DNA of 64,000 nucleotides, taken from positions 2,365,758-2,429,757 of the forward strand of contig VZDJ01004378.1 of the NCBI GenBank assembly GCA_008694505.1. Reading direction: 5' to 3'. The notes under the pieces are model-generated. The model worked only from the letters and a program-made list of their open reading frames with translations. It was not told the DNA's origin and searched no databases. A program made the position numbers and the translations under genes. Positions 14,125 to 26,585 of the stretch are shown piece by piece; the first letter of the stretch is position 1, and each line of letters starts with the position of its first letter. This stretch comes from Cyanoderma ruficeps (taxonomy: Eukaryota > Chordata > Aves > Passeriformes > Timaliidae).

Positions 14125-14785
14125 TGTGGGGTTGCAGGATTTGTTTAAAAGTTTTATTGTAAGTTTAGTTTAGTTCTATGTACCTGAGATGGGCCCCCTG
14201 TCTTTTTAGAATTCTCTCTTATCAGAAGATGGTATGTGTTCTGTTCTCTTTCTATTCCCTTTGCCCAGCGACAGTTCCCAATTGGTCCTTTTCTCGTGAT
14301 TTTCCTTGTCTGTTAGTAAAGGTCTTATCTCTCAAGGCCAGAAACTTCGAAGAAATCTGCCTGATGGTTGGCAGGGGCCCTTGAGATCCCACCTTAATGC
14401 ATCTCTGCTTTGTTACAAGTTGTATAACTCAGTTGGCATTTATTCTTTTGTTTTGTTCTATTGGTTTAGAGTTTGTGTCCACCCCTTCAGCTAGCCCTGA
14501 ACAACCCCCGCCCCCCGAGCCCAGGGACGGGGTCTCTCCTGAGGTTCCAAACCTAGGGGACCCCCCTCTCCCCCAATAGACCTTTGTTCATCCTACCTCC
14601 CAGAGTCCCCTCTTTCATCTACGCCACGACCGTAGCAGCGAGGGTCGGGAGTTCTGCAGAGCCAAGAGCCCACACATCGGCACTGTTGGAGTGTGTTGGG
14701 GCCGACCGGGCGGTCCAGCTGAACGGGCGGACCAGCAGGACACGCACCCCAACATGGCTAGTGCAGCCAAGGAAAGAAGAGGTGC
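14125..14785 (+). mobile_element. Probable ERV LTR with adjoining leader fragment
   Basis: The element may start TGTGGGGTTGCAGG. It has a C-rich U5-like region, a degenerate poly(A) signal AATAGA at 14575-14580 followed by CCTTTGTTCATCC, and GC-rich sequence. Near 14696, TTGGGGCCGACCGGGCGG resembles a tRNA-Pro primer-binding site and leader. The GC content contrasts with its surroundings. The family is not certain and no retroviral protein frame survives. Confidence 0.5.
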
Positions 14786-16879
14786 CATAAAACCATATGG
14801 GACATCTACAAGAATTCTAAATTAAAGCGATTTTTTTTAAAAAAGGGTTGAAAACATTAGGTTAAAATAGACCCAACTTCAGACAATCAAAGAGAAAACA
14901 GTGAAAGACCTTGATCACAGCTGCCTGCAACAAGGGAACAAATTAAAAAAACTTTAAACCTCTTCTGGCACAACAATATCACTGCCAATCACCCAAAGGC
15001 AGAAACAGCATATATAATCAAGGAACATTAGGCATGTCAAAGGATTATGTAGATTGAGAGGGATGACTATAAAAGAAGTCCTTCTCATTCTCTAGTATGG
15101 AGTATTCTCTAGTATTCTTCAAGGTGGAATGATAAAAAGTTTCAAGTTTGATGGCTTATTTCTGATACCAGTGCAGTTAGCCTGGATTTCTCTTGGTCTG
15201 CTTGATCCCTCACAGCTATTTTGCCCTCATTTGCTGCATCTGGGCTTATTCTAAGGGGAAGCATGAAGTGACACAGATCTCTGAACAATCCTATTGTCGT
15301 TTAATGGGCTAGTAGAGTAAGTGTGTCCCTGCCTTTGTTTCTAGGAGATGACTTTGTCCCAAGCCATCTGAAGGCATTGTTCAATTATGAAGAGAAATCA
15401 TGTGACTTTAGAAACGCTTTGGAATATAACAGGTACAAAGCTGTTACCCACCTGATAGTTCTGCACAAAAATATAACCTTGTTGGTTTAAATGACAGTTT
15501 ATAAAAATGACATGGCTCATTCAGGCCTTTACTCTGCAGGCAGGTCTGAGTGAATGGATGCTTATTCTTTTGAATAATAGTCAAGACTGTAATATATAGG
15601 GATAAATTTTTTGTCTCTTAGAGCTAGATTTTCAGAAAGCAGGGATAAATACATTTGAAACCTCAGCTCCTCTAAGGGCCTTGCATCCAAAGGAAATAGC
15701 TGATATTGAAGATTCTATAAAGGTTATCTCAGTTTTTCTTCTGTGAAAGAAGGCAGGAGATGCATTTCCTCCTCAGGTGAAATATGGGGCTTGCTTCTGC
15801 TGCTGGACATTTGTACTCTTATGTCTGCTGACACAAGTGATAGGAAGGAGACTCTCCTAGAGCTTCATGTGTGCTCTGCTCTAGTGATCCATAATCCACA
15901 AAAAATTCTGCCTGTTCCAGTGTGCAGATATGGGCATACAGAACATGGTGAATACTATCTTTCTGTGTTCTCAAGACCCAGTAGGTATTTCATTTGCAAG
16001 CAAGCATTTAGTTAAATGTGGACACAGGTTTTAGAGCTTTCTGGAAGAAGAAATCTGGTGCCTGTTCAGGACCTCCTTGCCTGCTCAGGCTGTGCCTGCA
16101 TGGGCTGGCTCAGCCTCGGGCAGAGAATGTGCCCCTGTGGATGTACCATGCCAAGAGAGCACAGGGTCTGCTGTAGTACAGCCACAGGTGGCAGCTGCCA
16201 CTCTCAGGGATAAAGGAACACTCATAAATCTTTGTCCTCTTGGCTACTTGTTCCCTTGCCTCATCCTCAACTCTAACCTTAGAGTACAAATGCTGCCAAC
16301 ACATTGCACTAGATTTAAATCAAAAAGTATTTCTGCCCCCCAAGCATATTTAAGCAAAATATTTAGGCAACTTGACCTGAGCTTTTTACCAAAGGAATAA
16401 ATATCTGCTGAGAGAATACATTGAATCAGGGGATGGTATTGATCTTAGTATAACATGCTCAATTGTTACATATCGTGCTTTTAAAAATAAATAAGTAAAA
16501 AGAAATTTGAAATTGTTTTTATAAAAATGAGAACAAATTACCACTGGCTGTTTGAAAAATGAGCTAGGAGAATGTGACAAAACACAGGGAATAACACTAA
16601 ACAGCAAGTGTCAAGCCAATGGAGAGGAATTTGACTGTGAGAAACAGTTGCTGAGCATGTAAATAAAATTATAGATGATTAGAGATGGAGTGAGAAAGAA
16701 AATAAATATATACAGAGACAGCATGAATAGCTGCGTGCCAGCATGCAGTCAAAATAATATGAATTGATCACACACATTTCAGACAAGCCATTCCTCAAAT
16801 GTCAGAAAAAAAATAGGATTCTAATGAATGTAGAACACATATAGCCCACCTACTGCACTCAAACTGTAAAGGTATGGGT
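14786..16879. other. Intergenic, no feature recognised
   Basis: AT-rich with a modestly GC-richer patch at about 16060-16210. That patch has short overlapping open frames without known motifs. Confidence 0.6.
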
Positions 16880-19500
16880 CTAACTGATGTCTTAAAACCC
16901 AAGGATGATAGAGATTCTACACATTCTTAGGCAATCTATATCAGTATTTGGGATCTTCATGTTAAAAAAAATCCTCTCTGTGGTCTAGCTCAAATCTTTG
17001 CAAAAGCTTTCTACCTTTTATTCTTTATTCTTATGACCTAGTAAACAATTTCTCTTCCTTCTTTGATTCTACCTAATACATGTTGAAAGGTTTCTGTATG
17101 CATTAAAGATCTACAATGTATTTAATGTTTCTTATGGGTCATATTCCTTGGACTATTTTTATGCTTATAGATTTTCTTTTTCTGGATAATTTTGCTTGAA
17201 ACACAACACCAAAACCTGGCCAGTTTTCCAGGTATGATTTACCAGAGTTGAATGTAAGAGAAATATTCCTTCACATTCATGTCTTTACTTCACCATTTGA
17301 TACTTTCCATTTTCTCTCTGACATTTTTGACACTTGTTGTGCTTGACATACACTATTATCCCCAAGAACCTTTTCTGCAGAACTTCTGTGAATAACATCA
17401 CAAGCATTTCATAAGAACCTGTGGCCTGTTGTGCTTATCTGAAAGGCAGTGCAACCCAGAACCATATTCAAAACTAAGCCAGAATGCAACACTGCTAAGA
17501 AAAGCATAACAGTGATCCTACCTGTTATGTCTTCTCAGCGAAAGAGCTTCCTGGACTGAAGACCATAATATTTTACAGCTACAAATGGACTTTTCTGCAT
17601 CCATTTATCCATAAATCCATCACTTTTGGTACTCACTTGTCCTTTGAGTTTCCCAAGTATTCTGTGACACTGAGACTCACAATTTACTTATGTAATATAT
17701 TAAGATTTTATAATGTTCACATTGCTCCCAGATAATTTCTTTAAGGGCTTGATAGTTTTTGTGAGCTTAGAAATAATTAATAAACTCTCTTTATTCGTCC
17801 TACTGAAACCATTTACAATTTTATACTTCTGTATCATATCTCTCTCTGTCTTGTCCAAGCATGGAAAGTCTTGGCACTTTTTCTTGTCCCTTGTACAGAA
17901 GCTGCTGCTTTTCTCAGTAACTGTCCCTCTTTTATTTTTATTTATTTTTAAAAAATGCTCTAACACCTCTTTTCGAAACACCTTACTAGGTACAAAATGT
18001 TCAAAAGGAGGACCAGGATGAGCTGACAGCGAGAAATAGGATTTTCTGTTTTGTTCTCCCTATACCTAGTAATTTCTAACATTCTCTTTATTGTTTTTTC
18101 CCCACCTCCAGTGGTTTCATCTCTCTATCTGAAAGATAATAGATAACCCACTTTGAGACAGCTGTTATATATTTATAATTACGGTATTCTTACCTCATGT
18201 ACATGTTATTACACTTGTCACAATTTTATTTGGTTGTTTTTACTGAACAGACCTTCAGTATTTTGAGATATCTGTGGATTTCTTTGCAGTCAGGTTTATG
18301 TTTGTCTAGCATGCATAATACCTCATCATCTGAAAATTTTGTTCTTTCACAATTCCCTCCTTTTCTATATGGTTATGACTATTTTACACATCAAATATTT
18401 TAACTCAGATTCTTAGGAGGATCTCCTCTCATAGTTTCTTCTCACTGTAAAATCTGATTATTTAACCTTATTATTATTATTTATGTCTTATGTATAACAC
18501 TGTAAGCTATTTAGGCACCTTGGATATCTGTGAAGAACATATTAAACAGATGACAGGTATTTTATTTCCTTCAGAGATCTGTAACAGATGGTAAAGCATG
18601 ACTCCCAAACAGAAGTTCTGCTGGTTGTCTGTCAGTACATTGCATTTATCTATGCATCTACTTATATAATATTTACTTAAATAGAAGGAAAACGGATTGA
18701 AAAGATAAATCAGATTTATGAACCAGCAGCATCCAGAATTTTCTCTTGGAGCCTGTTTTAAGATTGGTGTAACATTTTTAATTGTCCAGACCACTGGCAC
18801 TAAAAGGCTGATTTAAACCACAGGTTATATATTTCAATACTATTGCTCAGCAATTTCATGTTTGAATTTCTGTGCAGCTCTGGGTTGACAACCATCTTGT
18901 CCTTGTTAAGTTAGGATGGTTAATTTAAGTGGTTTGTTGTAAACAGTTTTTTGTTAATATCTGAATTGACAGAGTTCCTCAAATTAATCATCAAAGAGGG
19001 GTGCTAAGAATCGATGTGACCTTCTCTTCAGTGAAAACTGATGCAAAGAATTAGTTTAGCATTTTCTGATATTGTTTATGTTGAGTGCTGCTTGTGATCG
19101 CAGATCTGTTACAGCTGCTTCTTTTCAATGTGGTTAAGAAGGCTGTGAACATTTATCTAGGGCTTCAAAATAGTATTTTTTAGTTTTCTGCGATTATATC
19201 TTTAGCATCACAGAGATTCTCCATCTTGTTTTTTTCTCCCTCTTTTGGACATGACTACATTTTTTAAAAAGTTATTTCTGTATTTTAGTATCTTTGTAGT
19301 TGAATCACAGTAATGTTATTTTGGTTTTAAATGCTTTTAATGCTTTAGATGTCTTCTTAGTAGAGGGTATTTATTGACATTTGGTGGATAGCATGATATT
19401 TTTATAGTCTCCAATCCAATGTAAACTTTTTTAAACTTCTTTCACTTTTTTTTTTTTACTTCTAAAAATTAGAATGTTACTGTTGGAGAAGTCTTGTCTT
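16880..19500 (-). mobile_element. Old, long CR1 LINE copy (antisense)
   Basis: This is a heavily diverged antisense CR1. Recognisable landmarks in order include GAGATTCTACACATTCTTAG (near 16911), the T-rich Cys-poor stretch with TTGCTCTTC-like variants, ACCTCATCATCTGAAAATTTTG (near 18319) and ACTGATGCAAAGAATTAGTT (near 19028). All match parts of the ancient CR1 reverse-transcriptase ORF read backwards. Frames are broken throughout. The right edge is uncertain. Confidence 0.6.
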
Positions 19501-19859
19501 GTTTTTCTCCATAGCCTTTACAATCTAAAGATGGGCTAGTCACTCCTGGTTGATTGCTGGAAATCTTAACAGCATGACAGCAGATAATTGAAGACTGTCA
19601 TTATTATAATTTTTGACCTCACTAATTTCTTCATCAGTTTGTGGGAATTGTTACCATTCTGGTAATATGATATACTGCAGCACTAATATTGTCCTTCTTT
19701 TTGGGAGTATAATTCACAGAGGTTCATGTACACACATACTCTGTAGCATCCTTACCTAATTCCTCAGCATTATTTAATTACTAATGCCTGCATGTCGCCC
19801 ACACAGTGTCTATTCCTACCTGAGACCAGAATGTTATATTTCCAAACTTGAAATACGGC

Positions 19860-20178
19860 TAGTGTCATGAGAATGGAGCCAGGTTCTTCTCAATGGTGCC
19901 AAGCAACTAAACAGGCAATAGGCAGAACCTTCTGCATAGTAAATTTCACCTGAACAGGAGGAGAAACTTATCTACTGGGTGGGTGATTGACTACTGGAAC
20001 AGATTTACCTCTCTTCCCAGAGAGGGTGTGTAGTATATATCTTGAAATATATCCCTCCCTGGATATATTTAAGACACAATCCTGTGCTGTTCTGGGATGA
20101 GCTGCTTGACCAGGGAGGTTGGACCAGATGAACCACTGTGGTTCCTTCCAACATGACCCATTCTGTGATTCTGCATTT
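19860..20178 (+). mobile_element. CR1 LINE 3' end fragment
   Basis: The fragment contains GAGCCAGGTTCTTCTC, CACCTGAACAGGAGGAGAAA, CCTGGATATATTTAAGACAC and the 3' end GGTTGGACCAGATGAACC...CATTCTGTGATTCTGC. It is 5'-truncated and lies between two older CR1 copies of opposite orientation. Confidence 0.88.
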
Positions 20179-20219
20179 CTTTTTAGTGGACTGCTCTTTG
20201 AATAAATCAAAATAATTTT

Positions 20220-21080
20220 CAATTCTCATGCTGACCTTCCACATGCTTGCAGATCCTTCAACTTGAAATCATCTATAAATTGAACAAACACACCCAGTTA
20301 TGAATAAACATATTTAATAGTATTCAACCAGGACAGAGTTTTAAAATGCTTTTCTAGTTTGATAGCAAACCATTGAAAAATTCTCTTTGCATGTGGTTTT
20401 CTAATCACTTTAGTTTGCCTCTAAATGAGAATCCCACATAAGGAAACATCAAAAACCTTCCTGAAATCCTGTTACATTCCACATCTCGGTTTCTTGAGGC
20501 CTATTACTCATTAAAAAGGAAATTAAGTGAGTGTGGGCCTGATATTTCTGGGTCTGAGAGACTTTAGGCTGCTAGTAGCTGCTAACTTTTTTCTAAGGAA
20601 AAATTTGCAAGAAAGTTTCTTCTCAAAAAATCTTGGCAAACTATCCTTTTTCAAAACAATCTTTCTCCAGGTGGCATTTAGCTGTTTCTCTAGTTAACCA
20701 ATGGGATTAGTGAGGTGTCATTCCTACTCACTGATCATGTTAAGTCTGTATGGGAAGACCTAATAAACAGTAGTAAGAATTAGAAAATAAAGCCTTCTTT
20801 TTCTATGCTCTTTGCCTTCTGAAATATTTGGAGTCTTTCTTTTGTGTCCTACAGCGACAGGTGAACCTGTTAAGATTAGTACTTGAGAGGTATAAGTTGG
20901 CTTTTACATATCTCTTTTATCTTACAAATGCTTAATAATAGTGTCTTTCACTACTTGCTTCATTATCTGGGGGTACCAAAGGTAAATTGTCGGGTTTGTT
21001 AAATTCTTCTCTTGTCTTTTTCCTCTTTTAAAAAATATAAATAGTGAGTTTACCCTATTCCAATGCTTATATCTTATAAA
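20220..21080 (-). mobile_element. Old CR1 LINE fragment (antisense)
   Basis: Diverged antisense CR1. Segments such as ATCATCTATAAATTGAACAA, CCTTCCTGAAATCCTGTTAC and the TTTTAAAAAATATAAATAGT region correspond to internal CR1 ORF2 read in reverse. No open frame is left. Confidence 0.55.
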
Positions 21081-24000
21081 ACAGAATGAGTTAACATCAA
21101 TAATGAATTAACAGAATCCAACTATTCTTTTGCTGTGCAATAGCCCAGGGCTACCACAGTCCTCTATGGGCTGTAGCTTATTCCTTTGCACATATCAAAC
21201 TGAACTCACTAGCTGTCCAGAATGAAGTCTGTGCTACATAGTCTATGCAACAATAAAAACTGTAAGACAAAATGTTTACCAGGCTAGTGATAAGACCAAA
21301 TTCACATGGTTTTCAGAACCATTCTCTAATATTTATACTGCCTAATACGATATGATCACTAATTCTGCGGTTCAAGGAGATATGATATAAGCAAAGTAAA
21401 TGACAGAATTAATTCACCTGAGAGGCAGCTGGCATGGTGCTTGGACAATACATTTTGAGTGGCCAATTAAATATCACATACTAAGTTAGCTTGAAGGAAA
21501 TAACAGAAAAGCTTGCCAAGCTGATGAATAAAAAATGATGGTCTGCTCACCAGCTTTTTCTTTAACACATTAAAAAATACAATTAGTAGAAGTTGCGGGA
21601 TAAGAAGTTCTAACAAGAGTCATGATTGACAAAATATCCTGTGCCAACCTCAGTACAGTTCAGCTTTATTAGCAAAAATTTCATCCATTCAAGTGGATGT
21701 CAAAATGTGGAAGAGAAACCCAGTAGGTCAGCATCAGAGCAGATCTGTCCTGCTCATTACAGGGATTGATTCTCTGTTTGAGGTTTGACTTCTTGGGATT
21801 ATTTGTCATTGCCATCCATATTCAACTTGAATGGAGGCTACTGAAACATATTGACACGAATATAACTGCTCTCTTTTATTGCTGAATAGTATTTATGGGA
21901 ATATACTGATTAATATACTGAATACTATTTATGTAATCTTCCGATTCCTGATCTTTTAGTGCGTATCTGTCTTACACATTTGTGCATTTTGAACACTGAA
22001 ATAGGAGTGGCCTTTTGTCACAATCTTGTCTGTCACATCTGCTGCACATTTTCTTTTACCCAGAATTGTGTTGTGCTTTGTATCTCCTAATTTGTACCTT
22101 TCTTAATTGTGTTGTGCATTGTACTTCCCATTTTTACATTGAGGTTATTGTCATTGACTTTATTTTGATGAATGTATCCTTTATTTTGGACTTACAGTCC
22201 AAATTAGGCATGTCATGTTCTGCCATCCAAGAAGCAAATCTAATTTGCAGTGCAAATGTAAACTGCATTTAGCTTTAATGTAGTAGCAATCAACAGGCTG
22301 TCTATCTCATTTTGCTTTTCTACAGGTTTTGCCTCCCTTCCTAAGGAAGCAAAATTTACTCAGTTGCACATTCTGTCAGTGCAAATCTTGCAATAAGCTT
22401 TGGAACTTTCTTGAAGATTTCAACTGATTTTGACAGTGCTCAAGGTCTCAGTGTTACAACATTCCCATAAACTGAGCAGAGCCAGGCAGAGTGCAGAATC
22501 CCAATCAGTCTCCCACTGAGGGCAGAGCTGCACCACAGTTCATTTACATGGATATTTTCTGCCTTAGACAGTGTAGAGTAGCTCATTAGCTGCCTATCAT
22601 CAGTTTCTCTAGACTATGAACCTTCCATTTTTCTTTCAGTTTATTCTGTGATTTATCATCTGTAGTCCTTCTTTATATGAAACAGAAATTTTATGCTGAT
22701 TGGGTTAACTGTACATTGCATTTCTAGAAATACTTTTTCTTGGTACTTTTTACGGTATTATTTCTGGAATTCAGCTTGCTGCTTTGTTTGTTTGTTTTTG
22801 TTTTCATGGCTTGTCCTCAGACATCTTGAAATATTTGTATATGTTCCTTGATGTTGAGTAATATCTTGCAAGTTTGCTGCTGGAATCATAATATCTCAAA
22901 ATTTGAAAGGTTCCTATTGCCCTGCAATATAGGACTTGATTTACATACAGACGCATATATAAAAGAGCTTACAAAAATAGTTGCTTCCTTTTGAATAGAA
23001 ATGTTCTTACTTCTGGATTTTCTAAGCGCTTTTTCTCTGATTACACCCAGAACCTGGATGTGTAAGTTTACGCTTCCTTTTACTACAAAACCTAAGAAAA
23101 TGGTCACCAAACAGGAGGTTGTCTCATTGCAAGTCATAGAACCCCAGGAAACCTGGCTCAATGAATTCTATTGCTTGTTCTTTCTTTCTTGACTTCCTAT
23201 TTCTTCCTCTCCTTTTTTGCTATGCTTCTTGCTGTCAGTCTTGCCTGCATTACTTTTAATCTACTGCACCTTACTGCATCCTTTCATTCTGAATCTTTCC
23301 TGTGCCTTCTTTCTTGCCCCTTCTCATGAATCTGTCATTCTCCCTTTCTTTGTCTAAGCCTCCTTCTAGACATTATTTATCTCACTCTCCTATTTCTCTC
23401 ATCTCTCTCACTCTACTGCTTCCCATCCCTCTCCATGCTATATCCACACAACTGTGTGTGGACATACACCACATACGTACACACAGAACAACAGAAGTCC
23501 TTGTCCACTTTTCTGCAGGACCTTCCCCTCACCAGCACATTGTGGGATAAGTTTAGGAACATGGTCCTTTATATTTTCCTCTGAAAGACTTAGAAATCCT
23601 CTTCTCTTTGTGCTGTCTCTTCTGTCATCAAGCCTAGATCCTTTGCTACCACCTACATAAGAAAGAGACAGCTGGCAACACTTTCAACCTCACTAGATTC
23701 ATAATTAGGAACAGGTTTTTAATACATTATTTGGTAGAGAACATGATCACCTTGTGAATCAGCACGCTAGTTCTACATTTGGCCTCAATTTGCTTATCCA
23801 GATGCATTATCCTCCATTTCCTAGTGCACATCACAAAGCCTTAGAATATTTATGCCTCAATTAAATGATTTCTGAAAGCATGGAGCTCATTTTGTTGCAT
23901 ATCTCTGTGTGTTTTGTATTAATCAGATTAATCAAGGACGAGAACATGAATTAAATTAATTTTATGTTCGCTCTACAGGAAGAGTGTACAGGAAAAAAAT

Positions 24001-25736
24001 CACTGGACTGGAAGAAAACAATGTGGTAAGAAGATGCAAATTCATTATATAATAATGTAAGCAAGTCCTTAATTTTTCCTAATATATTTTACTAGATTAA
24101 TTATTTTGTTAAGTAAACTATCTCTTCTGTGAGAAGCATACTTACAGCAGCGAAGCAAAAAAATGAGAATATTTACACAGAATAATGCCTTTCTTAAGGA
24201 AAGGTATTCAAGAATTATTTTAAAGTGGCAAGTCATGCAGTATTTGTTAGTGATCTATGAGGAGGAAAGAAGAACACTTCAACTTCTTGGCTAGTTGAAG
24301 CTGAATTCCCAACAGCACAAGTGTCCAAATCCTACTTAAAACACCCAAACTATGTCATCAATTCAGTCAGACCTTTTCTTCCCTGTCCCCTGGAGAACAG
24401 GATTACTGACTGCACTGATCTGATGGTGCAGAATGTATTCCTGTAGTACAGTGGTCACTTCTTGTCACCTCAGCTGTTTCCAGCTGCACAGACTTTTTCT
24501 CAAAAAGAGGATTTGCTCTTTATGGTCTCTAACTCCTGCCAGAACCCACTGTCAGAAGGGGAAGCACTGAAATGGGTAGGCTGGATTCCAGTCCCCAAGC
24601 AGCCTTGCTGATGACTGAACCACCAGCTCCTACTTTCCACAGAACTGCTGTAATCACAAGCCAAATACTTTTAGGCCAGAAAATTCTTCCTGCCTCTGTG
24701 TGAAGCTGTGTCACTGTGCAACCAGGAATCAAAGCTGAAGGGTGTAAAGGGAAAACAACAGAATAGGTTGAATCCATGATCAAATGATGACAAGGACCTC
24801 CAGGGGAGAGATGCAATGCAAATTGTTCCCCCTGCTAAACTTTATAGTCGTGCACCAGAAAGCACAGAAGGGAATTAGACCTCATGAGAAGTCTAATTAA
24901 TTATGAGTTTTAATAACTTTGTAAATAAATGAATTATGGAAAAGACAATGCACATAGCATGGGTTTTTTTTATCCCAAAAGGGTAATGAAGCTTTATGTT
25001 AATTGGGGAACAGAGCATGAAGATGCAGCTGCTTGTTAGATTGGAATACACATTGACTAAGATTCAGAATTATTCTAGCCCAGGGATTTTCTCTAAGATA
25101 CTGTCAAGGCTAAGGTATAAGAATAGTGAAAACGTTGCAATTATGCAAATGTGGATTTGATGAAAATATAACTGAATTTAATTTTAAGATTTCATCAAAA
25201 ACACGAGGCATGTAAGTATGCACAGTTTAAATACTGTAAGCAAGTTGCATTGGATTATAAAATCATATCATGATAACCAGCTCACATAATTTCATTTGTA
25301 GTATGTAAAAAAACTTTTAATGTACTTTTTCGAGGTGACTGATATAAGAAAAAGCAACATAGAATTGTCTGAGTGATCTCACCTTTATCTGAAAGTTAAC
25401 ATACCTGTGCTCTAAAGACTAGTTTATTAATTTCCTATTAATGCATCTTTGGATATAAATAAATAAACAGTATTGGGAATTGCAACCAGAACTCAATATT
25501 GTTTTTCCCCTTCCTCAAGTTAAGCTCACTCTCAATAGAATCAGGTTGTCTTTGTTAATTTCACTATAGTCCCTCAGCTCTTGAATTCCTGATTTAACTG
25601 CAACTTGTACTTAAAGGGAGTCTCTAAATTGTAGTTTAGGTTTTTGAAATCAAGGTGTTCTACTTCCTTGCCAAGTGTTCTACCTGTTTGGCCATCATGG
25701 TCAGAGACTCTTACAGAGAAGTCTTGATGTGTCCAA
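21081..25736. other. Intergenic, one pyrimidine tract and possible old repeats
   Basis: A short direct duplication occurs near 22063-22130 (units contain AATTGTGTTGTGC). The pyrimidine-rich tract is at 23165-23450. The stretch 22280-22560 may be a very old interspersed repeat, but I cannot name it. Confidence 0.5.
23165..23450 (+). repeat. Pyrimidine-rich tract
   Basis: About 280 bases are strongly biased to C and T on the + strand, with short TTTC, CTTC and TCTC runs. There is no coding signal despite an open frame across it. Confidence 0.6.
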
Positions 25737-26585
25737 ATCATAGAATCATAGAATATGCTGAGTAGGAAGGGACCTATCAGGTCAGTTGAGTCTAAATCCT
25801 GTCTCTGCATAGGACACCCCAAGAATCACACCATCATCCTAAGACTGTTGGCCAAATGCTTCTTGAACTCTGTCAGTCTTGGTGTCATGACCACTTCCCT
25901 AGGGAGCCTGTGCCAGTGCCCAACTATCCTCTTGGTGAAAAACTTCCCTGATATCTAACCAAAATCTCCTCCAACTCAGTTTCACGCCATTCTCTCAAGT
26001 CCTGTTCACTATTTACAAGAGTGAAGAGATCAGTGTGTCCACTTCCCCTTGTGAGGTTGAAGACCACAATGGTCCCCTCAGTCTCCTCCAGGCTGAATAG
26101 ATCTAGAGATCTCAGCAGCTCCACATCTGGCTTCCCTCTCAGAACCTTCACCATCCTTGTAGCCCCACTTTGGACACTCTCTGATAAATCAGCATCTTTT
26201 TTTAAATGTGGTGCCCAAAACTACCCCCAGCTTTGGAGGTGAGGCTGCCCCAGTGCAGAGCAGACTGGGAAAACCTGCTCTCTTGCCCAGATGGCAATGC
26301 TGTGCCTGATGCAACTCAGGACACAGGTGGCTCTCCTGGCTGCCAGGGCAGTGCTGACTCATCCAACTTGCATCGACCAGGACTCCCAGGTCCCTTTCTG
26401 TGGCACCACTCTTGAGCCTCCTGTTCCCCAGCCCATGCACACAACCAGAACTGCCCTGTCTCAGGTACAGATCCTGGCATGGCACTTGTGCTTATTAAAC
26501 TTCATACGGTTGGTGATCTCTCTAATTTGTTGAGATCTCTCTGCAGGGTCTCTGTGCCCTTGAAGAAGTCTGAATTTCTCTCAGG
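25737..26585 (-). mobile_element. CR1 LINE 3' portion (antisense)
   Basis: On the + strand it opens with ATCATAGAATCATAGAATAT, the reverse of the CR1 3' tail, followed by AGTAGGAAGGGACCTATCAG. It continues through typical antisense CR1 text (GGAGCCTGTGCCAGTGCCC, CTCCTCCAGGCTGAATAGAT, AGATCTCTCTGCAGGG). About 850 bp, 5'-truncated, with degraded reverse-transcriptase frames. Confidence 0.94.
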
